From positions 10,974,001 through 11,038,000 of the forward strand of contig CP018627.1 of assembly GCA_002021875.1 (NCBI GenBank): DNA of 64,000 nt, in the 5' to 3' direction. Positions within the stretch are counted from its first letter, which is position 1; each line of letters starts with the position of its first letter. The position numbers and the translations under genes are program-made. The notes under the pieces were generated by a model that saw only the letters and a program-made list of their open reading frames with translations, searched no databases and had not been told where the DNA came from. Origin of the DNA: Streptomyces hygroscopicus (GTDB taxonomy: Bacteria; Actinomycetota; Actinomycetes; Streptomycetales; Streptomycetaceae). Shown here one piece after another: positions 8,739-16,211 of the stretch.

Positions 8739-9814
8739 TTGCTCTCCACCTGCTTGTTCCACTTGTCGGTCCAGGCGGAGCGGTTCTTGTTGATGGTCTT
8801 CCAGTCGAGCCTCAGCAGGGAGTCCGCCTTGTCGGCGCTGACCACCTTGTTCCTCAGGGCGGGGTCCTCCTTGACGCCCTGGACCACCGAGCCGTCGTAG
8901 GTCGCCTTGGCCAGTGCCTGCTGGACGGATGGCTCCAGCAGATGGGCGACGAACTTCTGGGCCACCTCCTCATGCGGCGCCTTCTTCACCACGTTCGCCG
9001 TGGTCACCAGGCCGATGGCACCGTCCTTCGGGTAGGCGAACTCGATCGGGAAGTCCTTCTCCGCGAGCGTCGAGGTCCGCGACACCCCCCACACCGAGGC
9101 GGCGGCCTGGCCCTGGAGGAAGTAGTTGGACACATCGGCGGTGGTGTCGAACGTCGCCGCGTTCTCGGCGATCTTCTTGACGGCCGTCAGGCCGGGGTCG
9201 ACGTCCTTCTCCGAGCCGCCGTTGGCCTTGGACGCGCCGACCAGCAGTCCCACCCCGTAGGTGTTGGTGATCGACGGGAGGACCACCTTGTCCTTGAGCT
9301 TGGGGTTGGCCAGGTCCTCCCAGGTGGTGGGCTTGGGGATGCCGTGATCCTCGAACCACTCGGGGTTGTAGGCGATGCCCGTGGCCGTCAGCCCGAACCC
9401 GACCCCCGAGTTGTTCTCCATCCGGGCGATCGGCACCACATCGCCCACCGGCACCACCTTGGTGTCGATCGACGCGAGCAGTCCCGCCTCCAGCGCCTGT
9501 GCCTGGGGGCCGTCGTCGACCAGCGCGACGTCGATCTGCGGGTTGGCGCGCTGCGCCTTGAGCTTGGCGACGGTGTCGGTGGAGGAACCGGGGATATAGG
9601 TGACCTTGCAGCCGCAGCTCTTCTCGAACGCGGGCAGCACCGAGTCGCGGAACGCCGTCTCGAATGAGCCGCCGTAGCCGGCCACCACCAGGGCGCCCCC
9701 CTTGCCGCCACCGGCGGAGGGATTGGGCGAGCCACAGCCGGTGAGGGCGACGGTGAGAGCGAGGGCACTGGACACGGCGCACAGGGCGGGCAGGGCTGAT
9801 CGGGGGGAGTCCAT
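8735..9814 (-). CDS. Extracellular solute-binding lipoprotein, PotD type
   Basis: 359 residues. A signal peptide ends in the lipobox LTGC, so the protein is probably anchored to the outer face of the membrane. The mature part (VVAGYGGSFETAFRDSVLPAFEK and later GIAYNPEWFEDHGIPKPTTWEDL) is typical of polyamine and related family-1/type II periplasmic binding proteins. AGGAGG precedes the ATG. It is the first gene of the importer operon, as expected for the component needed in highest amount. The ligand is probably a polyamine or small cationic amine; this is inferred from the family. Confidence 0.87.
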   Translation of the reverse strand: MDSPRSALPALCAVSSALALTVALTGCGSPNPSAGGGKGGALVVAGYGGSFETAFRDSVLPAFEKSCGCKVTYIPGSSTDTVAKLKAQRANPQIDVALVDDGPQAQALEAGLLASIDTKVVPVGDVVPIARMENNSGVGFGLTATGIAYNPEWFEDHGIPKPTTWEDLANPKLKDKVVLPSITNTYGVGLLVGASKANGGSEKDVDPGLTAVKKIAENAATFDTTADVSNYFLQGQAAASVWGVSRTSTLAEKDFPIEFAYPKDGAIGLVTTANVVKKAPHEEVAQKFVAHLLEPSVQQALAKATYDGSVVQGVKEDPALRNKVVSADKADSLLRLDWKTINKNRSAWTDKWNKQVESK

Positions 9815-9960
9815 GGCTACCTCCTGCGATGAGGGATGGAAGTGCCGTTCCCGCGACCGGAGGAGGCGGGAGGGAGGGTGAAGCGATGAGGGATCCGGGG
9901 CGTAGGGCGGTGCGCGAGGGGGGCGAGGAAAGAGAGAGCGGGGTACGGGGGCGAACGGGG

Positions 9961-10692
9961 TCAGCCGAGTGGGCCGGGGAGCGAGGTCTCCACGTAGAAG
10001 CGGGAAGTGTCGGTCGGCAGGATGATTTCGAGGTGTTCGACCACCTCGTCGTTCTCCGCCCAGGTGACGCGCAGCCAGCGGAAGACCGCGGTACCCGGTT
10101 TCAGGCCGAAGAGCTCGGCGTGCTCCTCGTCCAGGGCGTACGGCTCCACGTAGAGCCGTGAGCGTTGCAGGGGCACTCCGCGGTCGCGGAGGTACATATG
10201 GCTCGTGATGGTGACCAGGTCCTGGTCCAGCAGGTCGGGGGCGAACCGGAAGGGCAGCACGGCGAGCTCCGTGCCGGTCACGCGGCTGCCGTCCGCGCTC
10301 AGCTTGTGGCGATCGAGTTGTACGACGGCGTCGTTGTCGTCCAGGCCGGGCAGCCGCAGGGCCGCGCCGCCCGCGGGCAGGACCTTGGCGCTGATCACCC
10401 GGTGGTCGCCGTGGGCTTCCGGCCCGCTGGTCAGCACGCCCGCGGAGCGGAGCAGATTCTCCTCATCGGTGGTCTGCGCGACAAACGTGCCGTGCCTGCG
10501 GTACCGGACGACCAGCCCGGCGTCCGCGAGGTCGCGCAGCGCGCGCTGCACGGTGATTCGCGAGACGCCGAACCGTTCTCCGAGCTCGGCTTCGGTGGGC
10601 ACCCGGGTCCCGGGTGCCCACCGGCCGTCCCGGATGTTTCCCTCCAGCTCCCTGCGGATCTGCTCGTACAGCGGGAGGTCACGTTCGGCCAT
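9961..10692 (-). CDS. GntR-family transcription regulator with UTRA domain
   Basis: 243 residues. The N-terminal winged helix-turn-helix (about 1-70: LYEQIRRELEGNIRDGRWAP, then FGVSRITVQRALRDLADAGL) is followed by a UTRA ligand-binding domain (about 90-235), placing it in the HutC/FarR branch. It lies 146 bp upstream of the importer operon on the same strand and is its probable local regulator. No Shine-Dalgarno is visible before the ATG, and a TTGACA box ends 30 bp upstream, so the message may be leaderless. The ligand is unknown but may be the transported amine. Confidence 0.87.
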   Translation of the reverse strand: MAERDLPLYEQIRRELEGNIRDGRWAPGTRVPTEAELGERFGVSRITVQRALRDLADAGLVVRYRRHGTFVAQTTDEENLLRSAGVLTSGPEAHGDHRVISAKVLPAGGAALRLPGLDDNDAVVQLDRHKLSADGSRVTGTELAVLPFRFAPDLLDQDLVTITSHMYLRDRGVPLQRSRLYVEPYALDEEHAELFGLKPGTAVFRWLRVTWAENDEVVEHLEIILPTDTSRFYVETSLPGPLG

Positions 10693-10698
10693 GCGAAG

Positions 10699-10734
10699 AG
10701 AGTGATCTCAACCAATTGCTATGTCAATACGTTG
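10699..10734 (-). promoter_or_regulatory. Putative promoter/operator of the GntR gene
   Basis: On the minus strand TTGACA occupies 10727-10722. It sits inside an interrupted palindrome running CCAA...TTGG, with an inner ATTG...CAAT, centred near 10721. A -10 at 17-bp spacing would fall at 10704-10699 and is a weak match, putting the transcript start near the ATG. The palindrome could be the regulator's own site. Confidence 0.35.
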
Positions 10735-10829
10735 GATGGATATGACGTAGGGCTGTAACGCATCCTCCTCGCCGGAGGCGGCGGGAAATCTCTCCGCAAC
10801 GCGGTGTTGACGTGCCTTCAGGCGCCTCG

Positions 10830-10946
10830 TCAGCTGCTGGCATCCGGGCCCGGAGGCTGGATCAGTGCCCGGTCGAGATCGCTGACCGTGTTCCCGGTGT
10901 GGTCGGCGCCCGTGACGGTGAAGGTTCTGCCCGTACGATCGATCAT
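10830..10946 (-). CDS. Candidate small protein, 38 residues
   Basis: A short open frame preceded by AAAGGA with a 6-bp gap before its ATG, which is a convincing ribosome-binding site. The product begins MIDRTGRTFTVTGADHTG and has no recognisable domain, signal or membrane segment. It lies just downstream (minus strand) of a hairpin that ends the oxidase pseudogene. It may be real or may be the start of another degraded gene. The rest of 10693-11066 holds nothing convincing. Confidence 0.3.
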   Translation of the reverse strand: MIDRTGRTFTVTGADHTGNTVSDLDRALIQPPGPDASS

Positions 10947-10968
10947 CTTGGGTCCTTTCCCAGGTGGA

Positions 10969-10994
10969 GGCCCGGACGGTTGCCCGTCCGGGCC
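10969..10994 (-). terminator. Hairpin after the FAD-oxidase pseudogene
   Basis: An 11-bp perfect stem (GGCCCGGACGG with CCGTCCGGGCC) and a 4-nt loop lie 73 bp beyond the pseudogene stop on the minus strand. It is probably the terminator of the decayed gene and may also insulate the small frame downstream. Confidence 0.5.
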
Positions 10995-11066
10995 GTGGGG
11001 TGGGTGGGGAGCGGACCCTGGCGTCAGCCGCTTACCAGGGACACCCGGTCATTTGTCACGTGTGGC

Positions 11067-11385
11067 TCAGCGCCCGGGGGCCGTCATCGGCAGGGGAATC
11101 CCCTGGAACACGCCGTCCGGGTCGACGGTGTCCTTGCCGAAGCGGCGTCGGCCCAGACGACGGATCCGTCGGCCAGCGCGACCTCGGCACCCGTCAAGTT
11201 GTCCGCGACGAGGCCGAATCGGCCGCCCAGCGGGCCGTATCCGCCGCCCAGGGTCAGCCCGGCCATGCCGCGCACTCGGGACCCGCGGTGATGACCCGAT
11301 CGGCAGGCAGGTGCTCCTTCAGCGCCGCTACCGCCCTCTGCCGAGTCTGTGTGGGGGCATCCGGCGATGGTCCGGACGCGATCAC
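11067..11385 (-). pseudogene. Remnant of FAD-linked oxidase (berberine-bridge type)
   Basis: Three pieces of one FAD-linked oxidase lie in order but in different frames. The N-terminal piece reads RQRAVAALKEHLPADRVITAG (about 11345-11280). The FAD-binding middle piece reads MAGLTLGGGYGPLGGRFGL and continues to LADGSVVWADA. The C-terminal piece reads DTVDPDGVFQGIPLP and ends at the TGA at 11067. A normal gene of this type is about 1.4 kb, so most of the sequence is deleted. The three junctions and frame changes make a functional product very unlikely. Confidence 0.7.
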
Positions 11386-11849
11386 AGGCGGAGGATGCGA
11401 TCCGCGGAGCGTGCCGCGTGATAGGCGAATTCCCAGAAGTCCATATGTCCGATGGCCAGGTTCACATGCATCAAATTGACATCCGGCGGCGTCAGGCGGA
11501 ACTCGCGGTCGAGCGCCATGTCTCCGTCCTCCAGTTCCTGGCTTCTGGTCGAAACCGCGAGCAGGGGGTGGTCGCCGGTCATGGTGGCGGCATCGGCCAA
11601 GAACACGACTTCGAGCGCGGGTTCGATGGCGACAGCGGATAGCACGTCGTCCGGACTCGCCCCGGCGAACGCACGGTCGTCGACCAGGAAGGTGCGCACC
11701 TCGAAACCGTTGTCGTCGAGCTGGTTGAGCAGGTCGACGACTGTCCGCCACGCTGCGTCGTCCGAGTAATCCGTGCGTACGACAAGGGCTTCGGCTTCGA
11801 AGTCGTGATGGGTGAAATCGATGGTCGGTAGCATGGCGGGGTCACACAT
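11382..11849 (-). CDS. DUF6924-like protein of unknown function
   Basis: 155 residues, acidic, with no signal or membrane segment. The ATG at 11849 is chosen because AGAGGA stands 6 bp upstream; this start overlaps the preceding gene's stop by 8 nt. The pattern of a central ALVVRTDYSDDAAW, then FLADAATM, DHPLLAV and a C-terminal NLAIGHMDFWEFA matches a family common in Streptomyces that I recall as DUF6924, whose role is not known. It follows a probable glycosidase remnant in the same direction, so the context gives little help. Confidence 0.65.
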   Translation of the reverse strand: MCDPAMLPTIDFTHHDFEAEALVVRTDYSDDAAWRTVVDLLNQLDDNGFEVRTFLVDDRAFAGASPDDVLSAVAIEPALEVVFLADAATMTGDHPLLAVSTRSQELEDGDMALDREFRLTPPDVNLMHVNLAIGHMDFWEFAYHAARSADRILRL

Positions 11850-12279
11850 GGGAAGTCCTCTTCCTGTCACTCGATGTCACTCGTGCTTTTTCCGGTGAGA
11901 ATCGAAGTATCGTGACCGAGTGTGCCGGGAACGTCCAGGTCAGGGAGTCGCCATGGGCCGTGGCGTGGGACTCCGGTGAGCGATTGACGACGAGGACGTT
12001 GAGAGTTCCGTCCCTGTCGACGGTGGCATTCGTCACCAGTTCCTCGTAGGAGGAGCCCAGCGGTGTCTCCCGAGTGGATACCTCGGCGTTGTCCTTCACT
12101 TCGCTGTCCACGACGGCCATGTCGTCATCGGCGCTCATGACCGGAACGCCACCCTGGCCGTTCGACCCCCGCGGATCATCGGGGGTGCACCCGGTGTCGC
12201 TCATGACGCCGGTCGCCACAGCAGTCGCGCCGTAAAGGAAGTGGCGCCGACCTATCCCATGCCGACGTATCTCACTCAT
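11842..12279 (-). CDS. Small Tat-signal protein, probable remnant of a secreted glycosidase
   Basis: 145 residues. The N-terminus has a twin-arginine pattern (GRRHFLYGATAVATGV), and a cysteine (DTGC) follows. The C-terminal 70 residues (TNATVDRDGTLNVLVVNRS, then FPAHSVTILRF) resemble the terminal beta-sandwich of GH51-type arabinofuranosidases and related enzymes. No catalytic domain lies between them. I infer an internally deleted secreted glycosidase that stayed in frame. It may be non-functional or a small exported protein. Confidence 0.5.
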   Translation of the reverse strand: MSEIRRHGIGRRHFLYGATAVATGVMSDTGCTPDDPRGSNGQGGVPVMSADDDMAVVDSEVKDNAEVSTRETPLGSSYEELVTNATVDRDGTLNVLVVNRSPESHATAHGDSLTWTFPAHSVTILRFSPEKARVTSSDRKRTSHV

Positions 12280-12398
12280 AGCGGTCCCTCTGCTCCCTGG
12301 ACGATCTTCGTTTCCATGGGCACGGGACGGTAGGGGACGGCCTTGTGTGGTTCTTGTGAGGTGATCTGCCGGACCTCGACTGGTCCGGGTGTTGAAAA

Positions 12399-12419
12399 TT
12401 ACCTCTCACTGAGAGGTAA
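12399..12419. promoter_or_regulatory. Palindromic operator of the MarR gene
   Basis: A perfect inverted repeat, TTACCTCTC-ACT-GAGAGGTAA, lies 9 bp before the MarR start codon. TTGAAA at 12392-12397 and TAAAGT at 12417-12422 could form a promoter that the palindrome overlaps. The geometry fits autorepression. Confidence 0.7.
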
Positions 12420-12428
12420 AGTGGAGAC

Positions 12429-12884
12429 ATGGCCACAGAGGAGTTCCCCGATTCGTTCGCCGATGTGCTGGGCGGCGTCCAGCGGCTGATCCGGCGGCGG
12501 CTGCGGGCCGGGATGACGGAGCCGCGGTTGCGCGGCGCCCAGGTGGAGCTGTTGCGGCTGGTCATGGCCCAGCCCGGGATCCGGGTGTCGGTCGCGGCCA
12601 AGGAGCTCTACCTCGCGGGCAACTCGGTCTCCACCCTGGTCAACCAGCTGGTGAAGGCGGGCTACCTGCATCGCGAGACCGATCCCGAGGACCGGCGCTC
12701 CGCGCGGTTGACGACCACCCCCGCCGCCGAGACCCGGATGCGGGAGTGGCAGGCACGGCGTGGCGCACTGGTCCGCGAGCAGGTGGCGCGGCTGTCCGAG
12801 AGCGACCGGGCGGCGCTGGCCGCGGCCGTTCCGGCGCTGCGCAAACTGGCCGAGAACCTTCATGAGGAGGTGGAAGGGATATGA
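12429..12884 (+). CDS. MarR-family transcription regulator
   Basis: 151 residues, normal for the family. The winged helix-turn-helix covers about residues 35-105 (GIRVSVAAKELYLAGNSVSTLVNQLVKAGY, then the wing with DPEDRRSARLTTT), flanked by dimerisation helices. The stop overlaps the start of the ABC ATPase gene by 4 bp, and a perfect palindrome overlaps its promoter. It probably represses itself and the exporter genes, with release by a small aromatic or drug-like ligand. The ligand is unknown. Confidence 0.88.
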   Translation: MATEEFPDSFADVLGGVQRLIRRRLRAGMTEPRLRGAQVELLRLVMAQPGIRVSVAAKELYLAGNSVSTLVNQLVKAGYLHRETDPEDRRSARLTTTPAAETRMREWQARRGALVREQVARLSESDRAALAAAVPALRKLAENLHEEVEGI

Positions 12885-13735
12885 CCGACGCCCCGGAAAG
12901 CACGGCTCCGGTCGCGCTCGTCTGCGAGGGTCTGCGGTACGCGTTCGGGGAGACCAAGGCGGTCGACGACCTGGAGCTGTCGGTCCGGGCGGGCGAGGTC
13001 TTCGGGCTGCTCGGACCCAACGGAGCGGGCAAGACCACCGCGATCCGCTGCATCACCACACTGCTGCCGGTCCCCGCCGGGATGGTGTGGGTGTTCGGGC
13101 ACGACGCGGCCAAGGAGCGGATGGCGGTCCGCCGGCTGCTGGGCTACGTACCGCAGCAGTTGTCCGCCGACGCCGGGCTCACCGGCCGGGAGAACGTGGA
13201 GCTGTTCGCCCGCGTCTTCGACGTCACCCGCCGGGAGCGGGCCGACCGCGTGGCGCGGGTGCTGGCGGCGGTGGACCTCACCCCGGCGGCCGACCGGCTC
13301 GCCAAAACGTACTCCGGCGGCATGGTCCGCCGCCTGGAGCTGGCCCAGGCCCTGGTCAGCGCGCCCCGGCTGCTGATGCTGGACGAGCCGACGATCGGCC
13401 TGGACCCGATCGCCCGGACCAGCGTGTGGGAGCACATCAACGCGGTACGGGCGGCCACCGGGATGACCGTGCTGGTCACCACGCACTACATGGACGAGGC
13501 CGACCAGTACTGCGACCGGGTCGCGCTGATGCACCGCGGCCGGATCCACGCACTCGGCACGCCCGGCGAGCTCCGCTCCGAGCTGGCCGGCCGCCGCCGG
13601 GCGGAGGGCGAGGCCGATCCGAAGCCGACTCTGGAGGACGTCTTCCGGGACGTCGCCGGAAGCGGCCTCGACGAGCAGGGAGGAGATTTCCGCGATGTCC
13701 GAAGCACCCGTCGCACCGCGTCCCGGGTCGGCTGA
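12881..13735 (+). CDS. ABC exporter ATP-binding protein, DrrA type
   Basis: 284 residues. Walker A GPNGAGKTT, Q-loop YVPQQ, signature YSGGMVRRLELA (GG-type as in daunorubicin exporters), Walker B LLMLDEPTIGLD and TTHYMDEAD are all present. The C-terminal extension after PTLEDVF is short. It is coupled to the MarR gene upstream, and its 3' end overlaps the permease gene by 41 nt. Together they should form an exporter for a hydrophobic compound. Confidence 0.9.
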   Translation: MTDAPESTAPVALVCEGLRYAFGETKAVDDLELSVRAGEVFGLLGPNGAGKTTAIRCITTLLPVPAGMVWVFGHDAAKERMAVRRLLGYVPQQLSADAGLTGRENVELFARVFDVTRRERADRVARVLAAVDLTPAADRLAKTYSGGMVRRLELAQALVSAPRLLMLDEPTIGLDPIARTSVWEHINAVRAATGMTVLVTTHYMDEADQYCDRVALMHRGRIHALGTPGELRSELAGRRRAEGEADPKPTLEDVFRDVAGSGLDEQGGDFRDVRSTRRTASRVG

Positions 13736-14564
13736 TGCCGCCGGGCTCGTCCCGGACGGACGGCCCGATCCGCTGCTGACCCCGCCGCGCGCCCGCACCG
13801 GCTGGCGGGTGCTGCCCGCGCGGGTCGTCGCGATGTGCGTGGTCGAGCTGCAGAAGCTGCGGCACGACCGCACCGAGCTGTACACCCGGGCCATCCAGCC
13901 CGCCCTCTGGCTGCTGATCTTCGGCGAGACCTTCACCCGGCTCAAGGCCATACCGACCGGTGGCACGCCGTATATCGACTATCTCGCGCCCGGCATCATC
14001 GCCCAGTCCGCGATGTTCATCGCCATCTTCTACGGGATCCAGATCATCTGGGAGCGGGACGCCGGCATCCTCACCAAACTGCTGGTCACCCCCACCCCGC
14101 GGGCCGCCCTGATCACCGGCAAGGCATTCGCCTCCGGAGTGAAGGCGCTGATCCAGGCGGTCGTGGTGATCGCCATCGCGGCGCTGCTCGGAGTGGCGCT
14201 CACCTGGAATCCGCTGCGGCTCCTCGGGGTGGCCGTCGCGGTGATCCTGGGCTCGGCCTTCTTCTCCTGCCTGTCGATGACCATCGCCGGGATCGTGCTG
14301 ACCCGCGACCGGCTGATGGGCATCGGGCAGGCCATCACCATGCCGCTGTTCTTCGGCTCCAACGCGCTGTACCCGGTGGCGCTCATGCCCGGCTGGCTCC
14401 AGGCCGTCAGCACCGCCAATCCGCTGAGCTACCAGGTCGACGCGCTGCGCGGACTGCTGCTGGGCACTCCGGACCACCTCGCGCTCGACTACGCCGTTCT
14501 GGTCCTGGCCGCCGCGGCCGGTATCACGGCGGCCTCCTCGCTGCTGGGGCGGCTGGCGCGCTGA
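13695..14564 (+). CDS. ABC exporter permease, DrrB type (ABC-2)
   Basis: 289 residues with six predicted helices. The ABC-2 signature segment is near the middle (WERDAGILTKLLVTPTPRAALITGK). The ATG at 13695 lies inside the ATPase gene but follows GGGAGGAG by about 10 bp. It forms the membrane channel with the DrrA-type ATPase. The MarR-ATPase-permease set is a typical drug or metabolite efflux operon. Confidence 0.88.
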   Translation: MSEAPVAPRPGSADAAGLVPDGRPDPLLTPPRARTGWRVLPARVVAMCVVELQKLRHDRTELYTRAIQPALWLLIFGETFTRLKAIPTGGTPYIDYLAPGIIAQSAMFIAIFYGIQIIWERDAGILTKLLVTPTPRAALITGKAFASGVKALIQAVVVIAIAALLGVALTWNPLRLLGVAVAVILGSAFFSCLSMTIAGIVLTRDRLMGIGQAITMPLFFGSNALYPVALMPGWLQAVSTANPLSYQVDALRGLLLGTPDHLALDYAVLVLAAAAGITAASSLLGRLAR

Positions 14565-14681
14565 CCCGGTCGGTGTGCGGGGTGCCGTAGCGCGGTGTGC
14601 GGTGTGCGGTGGAATGGATACACACCGTACCGTCGCCGGGACAGCGGCCACCGGGCCCTACGAGCACGAGAGGAACACGCG

Positions 14682-15122
14682 GTGCGGTACGAGGACGGGT
14701 CCCCATACGCATACACGCCCGGCATCGGGGTGCCCCAGGGCTTCCACGCGGTCAATGTCGGGTGGCTGGAGCATCAGGACGAGTTTCCCCGCGGTCAGGT
14801 GCCCGCGGAGTTCGTCCACGCGCTCGCGGTCCTCTGCCGGGACAACTCCACCAATCGCACGAGGGGTTGGCAGAACTGCACACTTGCGCATCCCGAGGGG
14901 AAGCCGCCCTGTCCCGTCGTGGTGGACGTCGGCGGCACCGAGGTCACCCTCGGCAGCGCCGAGATCAGGGTCCTGGCCCGGGACGGCAGGTGGCTCATCG
15001 CCCCCAATCTCGTCCTCCACTACGTCATCGCCCACGGCTACCTCCCGCCACGAGAGTTCATCGAGGCGGTGACGGCGCGGCGTGCGATCCCGGAACCGCC
15101 CTCCGGAATGCCGCGGTTCTAG
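14682..15122 (+). CDS. Hypothetical protein
   Basis: 146 residues. The GTG at 14682 is chosen over an upstream start because AGAGGAA lies 7 bp before it and the protein then begins VRYEDGSPYAYTPGIGVPQGFH. No membrane segment or signal is seen. A repeated aromatic/Gly pattern and a compact C-terminal half (ITLGSAEIRVLARDGRWLIAP-like) suggest a globular domain, but I do not recognise the family. It stands alone between the exporter operon and a regulator remnant. Confidence 0.55.
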   Translation: MRYEDGSPYAYTPGIGVPQGFHAVNVGWLEHQDEFPRGQVPAEFVHALAVLCRDNSTNRTRGWQNCTLAHPEGKPPCPVVVDVGGTEVTLGSAEIRVLARDGRWLIAPNLVLHYVIAHGYLPPREFIEAVTARRAIPEPPSGMPRF

Positions 15123-15179
15123 CCATCGGCGACGGACACCGTCGAGTGGACCGTGCGGACCGGGTCCGAACCTGGGGCT

Positions 15180-15412
15180 GCCCCGATCGACCCTCCGCAG
15201 GACCTGGCCGAACGGGCGTACCTGTACCGGTCATTGATCGCCGACGCGAGATGCTCGTCGTCCTCGACGATGCCCTCGACGCCGCCCAGGTCCGCAGCCT
15301 GATCCCGGGGAGCGGCGGCAGTCGGCTGATCATCACCAGCCGTAACCATCTCGCGGATCCGGGCGTGCACCCTGTTCAGCAACCCCTGATGTCGCACCGG
15401 CGCCGATTGGGG
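15180..15412 (+). pseudogene. Fragment of an NB-ARC/AfsR-type regulator, frameshifted
   Basis: One frame reads DLAERAYLYRSLIAD (from 15201). The next piece, MLVVLDDALDAAQVRSLIPG and then SGGSRLIITSRN (15250-15345), continues in another frame. Together these are the region around Walker B of an NB-ARC ATPase, as in SARP/AfsR regulators. Only about 75 residues of a protein normally over 600 survive, and the pieces are separated by a frameshift. It is not functional. The remainder of 15123-15515 shows nothing else. Confidence 0.7.
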
Positions 15413-15515
15413 TGACTTCGGCCCCAACGCGGGGGTTCTGAAGCGTTTTGGACTCGTCGTCCGACGGCCGAGATGTGACGCGCTGTGCCCACATCCGGAC
15501 TGTCAAGATGAGCGA

Positions 15516-16211
15516 ATGATCTACCCAGCCGATATAGATCGGTCGACTGCGGATCAGACAAGGCTGTTACTGATCGAAGACGACCGGGAAACCGCAGACA
15601 TGCTGGCCGAATTGTTCAGCTCAGAGGGCTACGACGTCGATGTGGCATTCGACGGCCACCGGGGGCTTCATCTCGGTCTCAGCCGAAGACATCAGGTGAT
15701 GGTCATCGACCGCATGCTTCCGGGCATCGAGGGCCTGGACCTGGTGAAACGATTACGGCGGGTCGGTGTTACCACCCGGGTCCTGGTGCTGACCGCGCTG
15801 GGCGAACTCGGCGAGCGGGTCACCGGCCTCGATTCCGGCGCGGACGACTATCTGGTCAAGCCCTTCGAAGTGGACGAACTGCTGGCCAGGGTGCGGGCGC
15901 TGCACCGGCGCGACCTCTCGGGCGCCGAAATCCTGCCGCTCGGTGACGGAGAGCTGGACCTGCGGCGCCGCGAGGTCCGCCTCGCCGACGGCACGGGCAT
16001 CGAGCTGTCCTTGCGGGAATTCGGCCTGCTCCACGCGCTCGCCGAAGGTCCCAAGATCGTGCACGACCGCTCGCACCTTCGCGAGCGGGTGTTTCCCGAT
16101 ACCTCGGCGGAGTCCATTGTCGACACCTATGTCTACTACCTGCGGCGGAAACTGGGCCGTGACGTCGTCCGCACCGTGCGCGGGCGCGGCTACCAGATGG
16201 GGACGCTGTGA
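15516..16211 (+). CDS. Two-component response regulator, OmpR family
   Basis: 231 residues. The receiver domain (about 15-130) has the acidic pair in IEDDRE, phospho-acceptor Asp65 in VIDRMLPG and Lys115 in LVKPF. The C-terminal winged helix (about 145-228) ends with TVRGRGYQM, typical of OmpR/PhoB regulators. The stop overlaps the kinase start (GTGA). Targets are not evident; the neighbouring genes run in different directions. Confidence 0.9.
   Translation: MIYPADIDRSTADQTRLLLIEDDRETADMLAELFSSEGYDVDVAFDGHRGLHLGLSRRHQVMVIDRMLPGIEGLDLVKRLRRVGVTTRVLVLTALGELGERVTGLDSGADDYLVKPFEVDELLARVRALHRRDLSGAEILPLGDGELDLRRREVRLADGTGIELSLREFGLLHALAEGPKIVHDRSHLRERVFPDTSAESIVDTYVYYLRRKLGRDVVRTVRGRGYQMGTL

Noticed and set aside
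5819..8900. Long plus-strand frames opposite the importer operon
   Set aside because: They mirror the codon bias of the minus-strand genes, show low-complexity His/Gln/Arg-rich translations and have no recognisable motif.
10804..11421. Overlapping plus-strand frames of about 160-205 codons
   Set aside because: No ribosome site, atypical composition, and they run opposite oxidase-pseudogene fragments that are recognisable on the minus strand.
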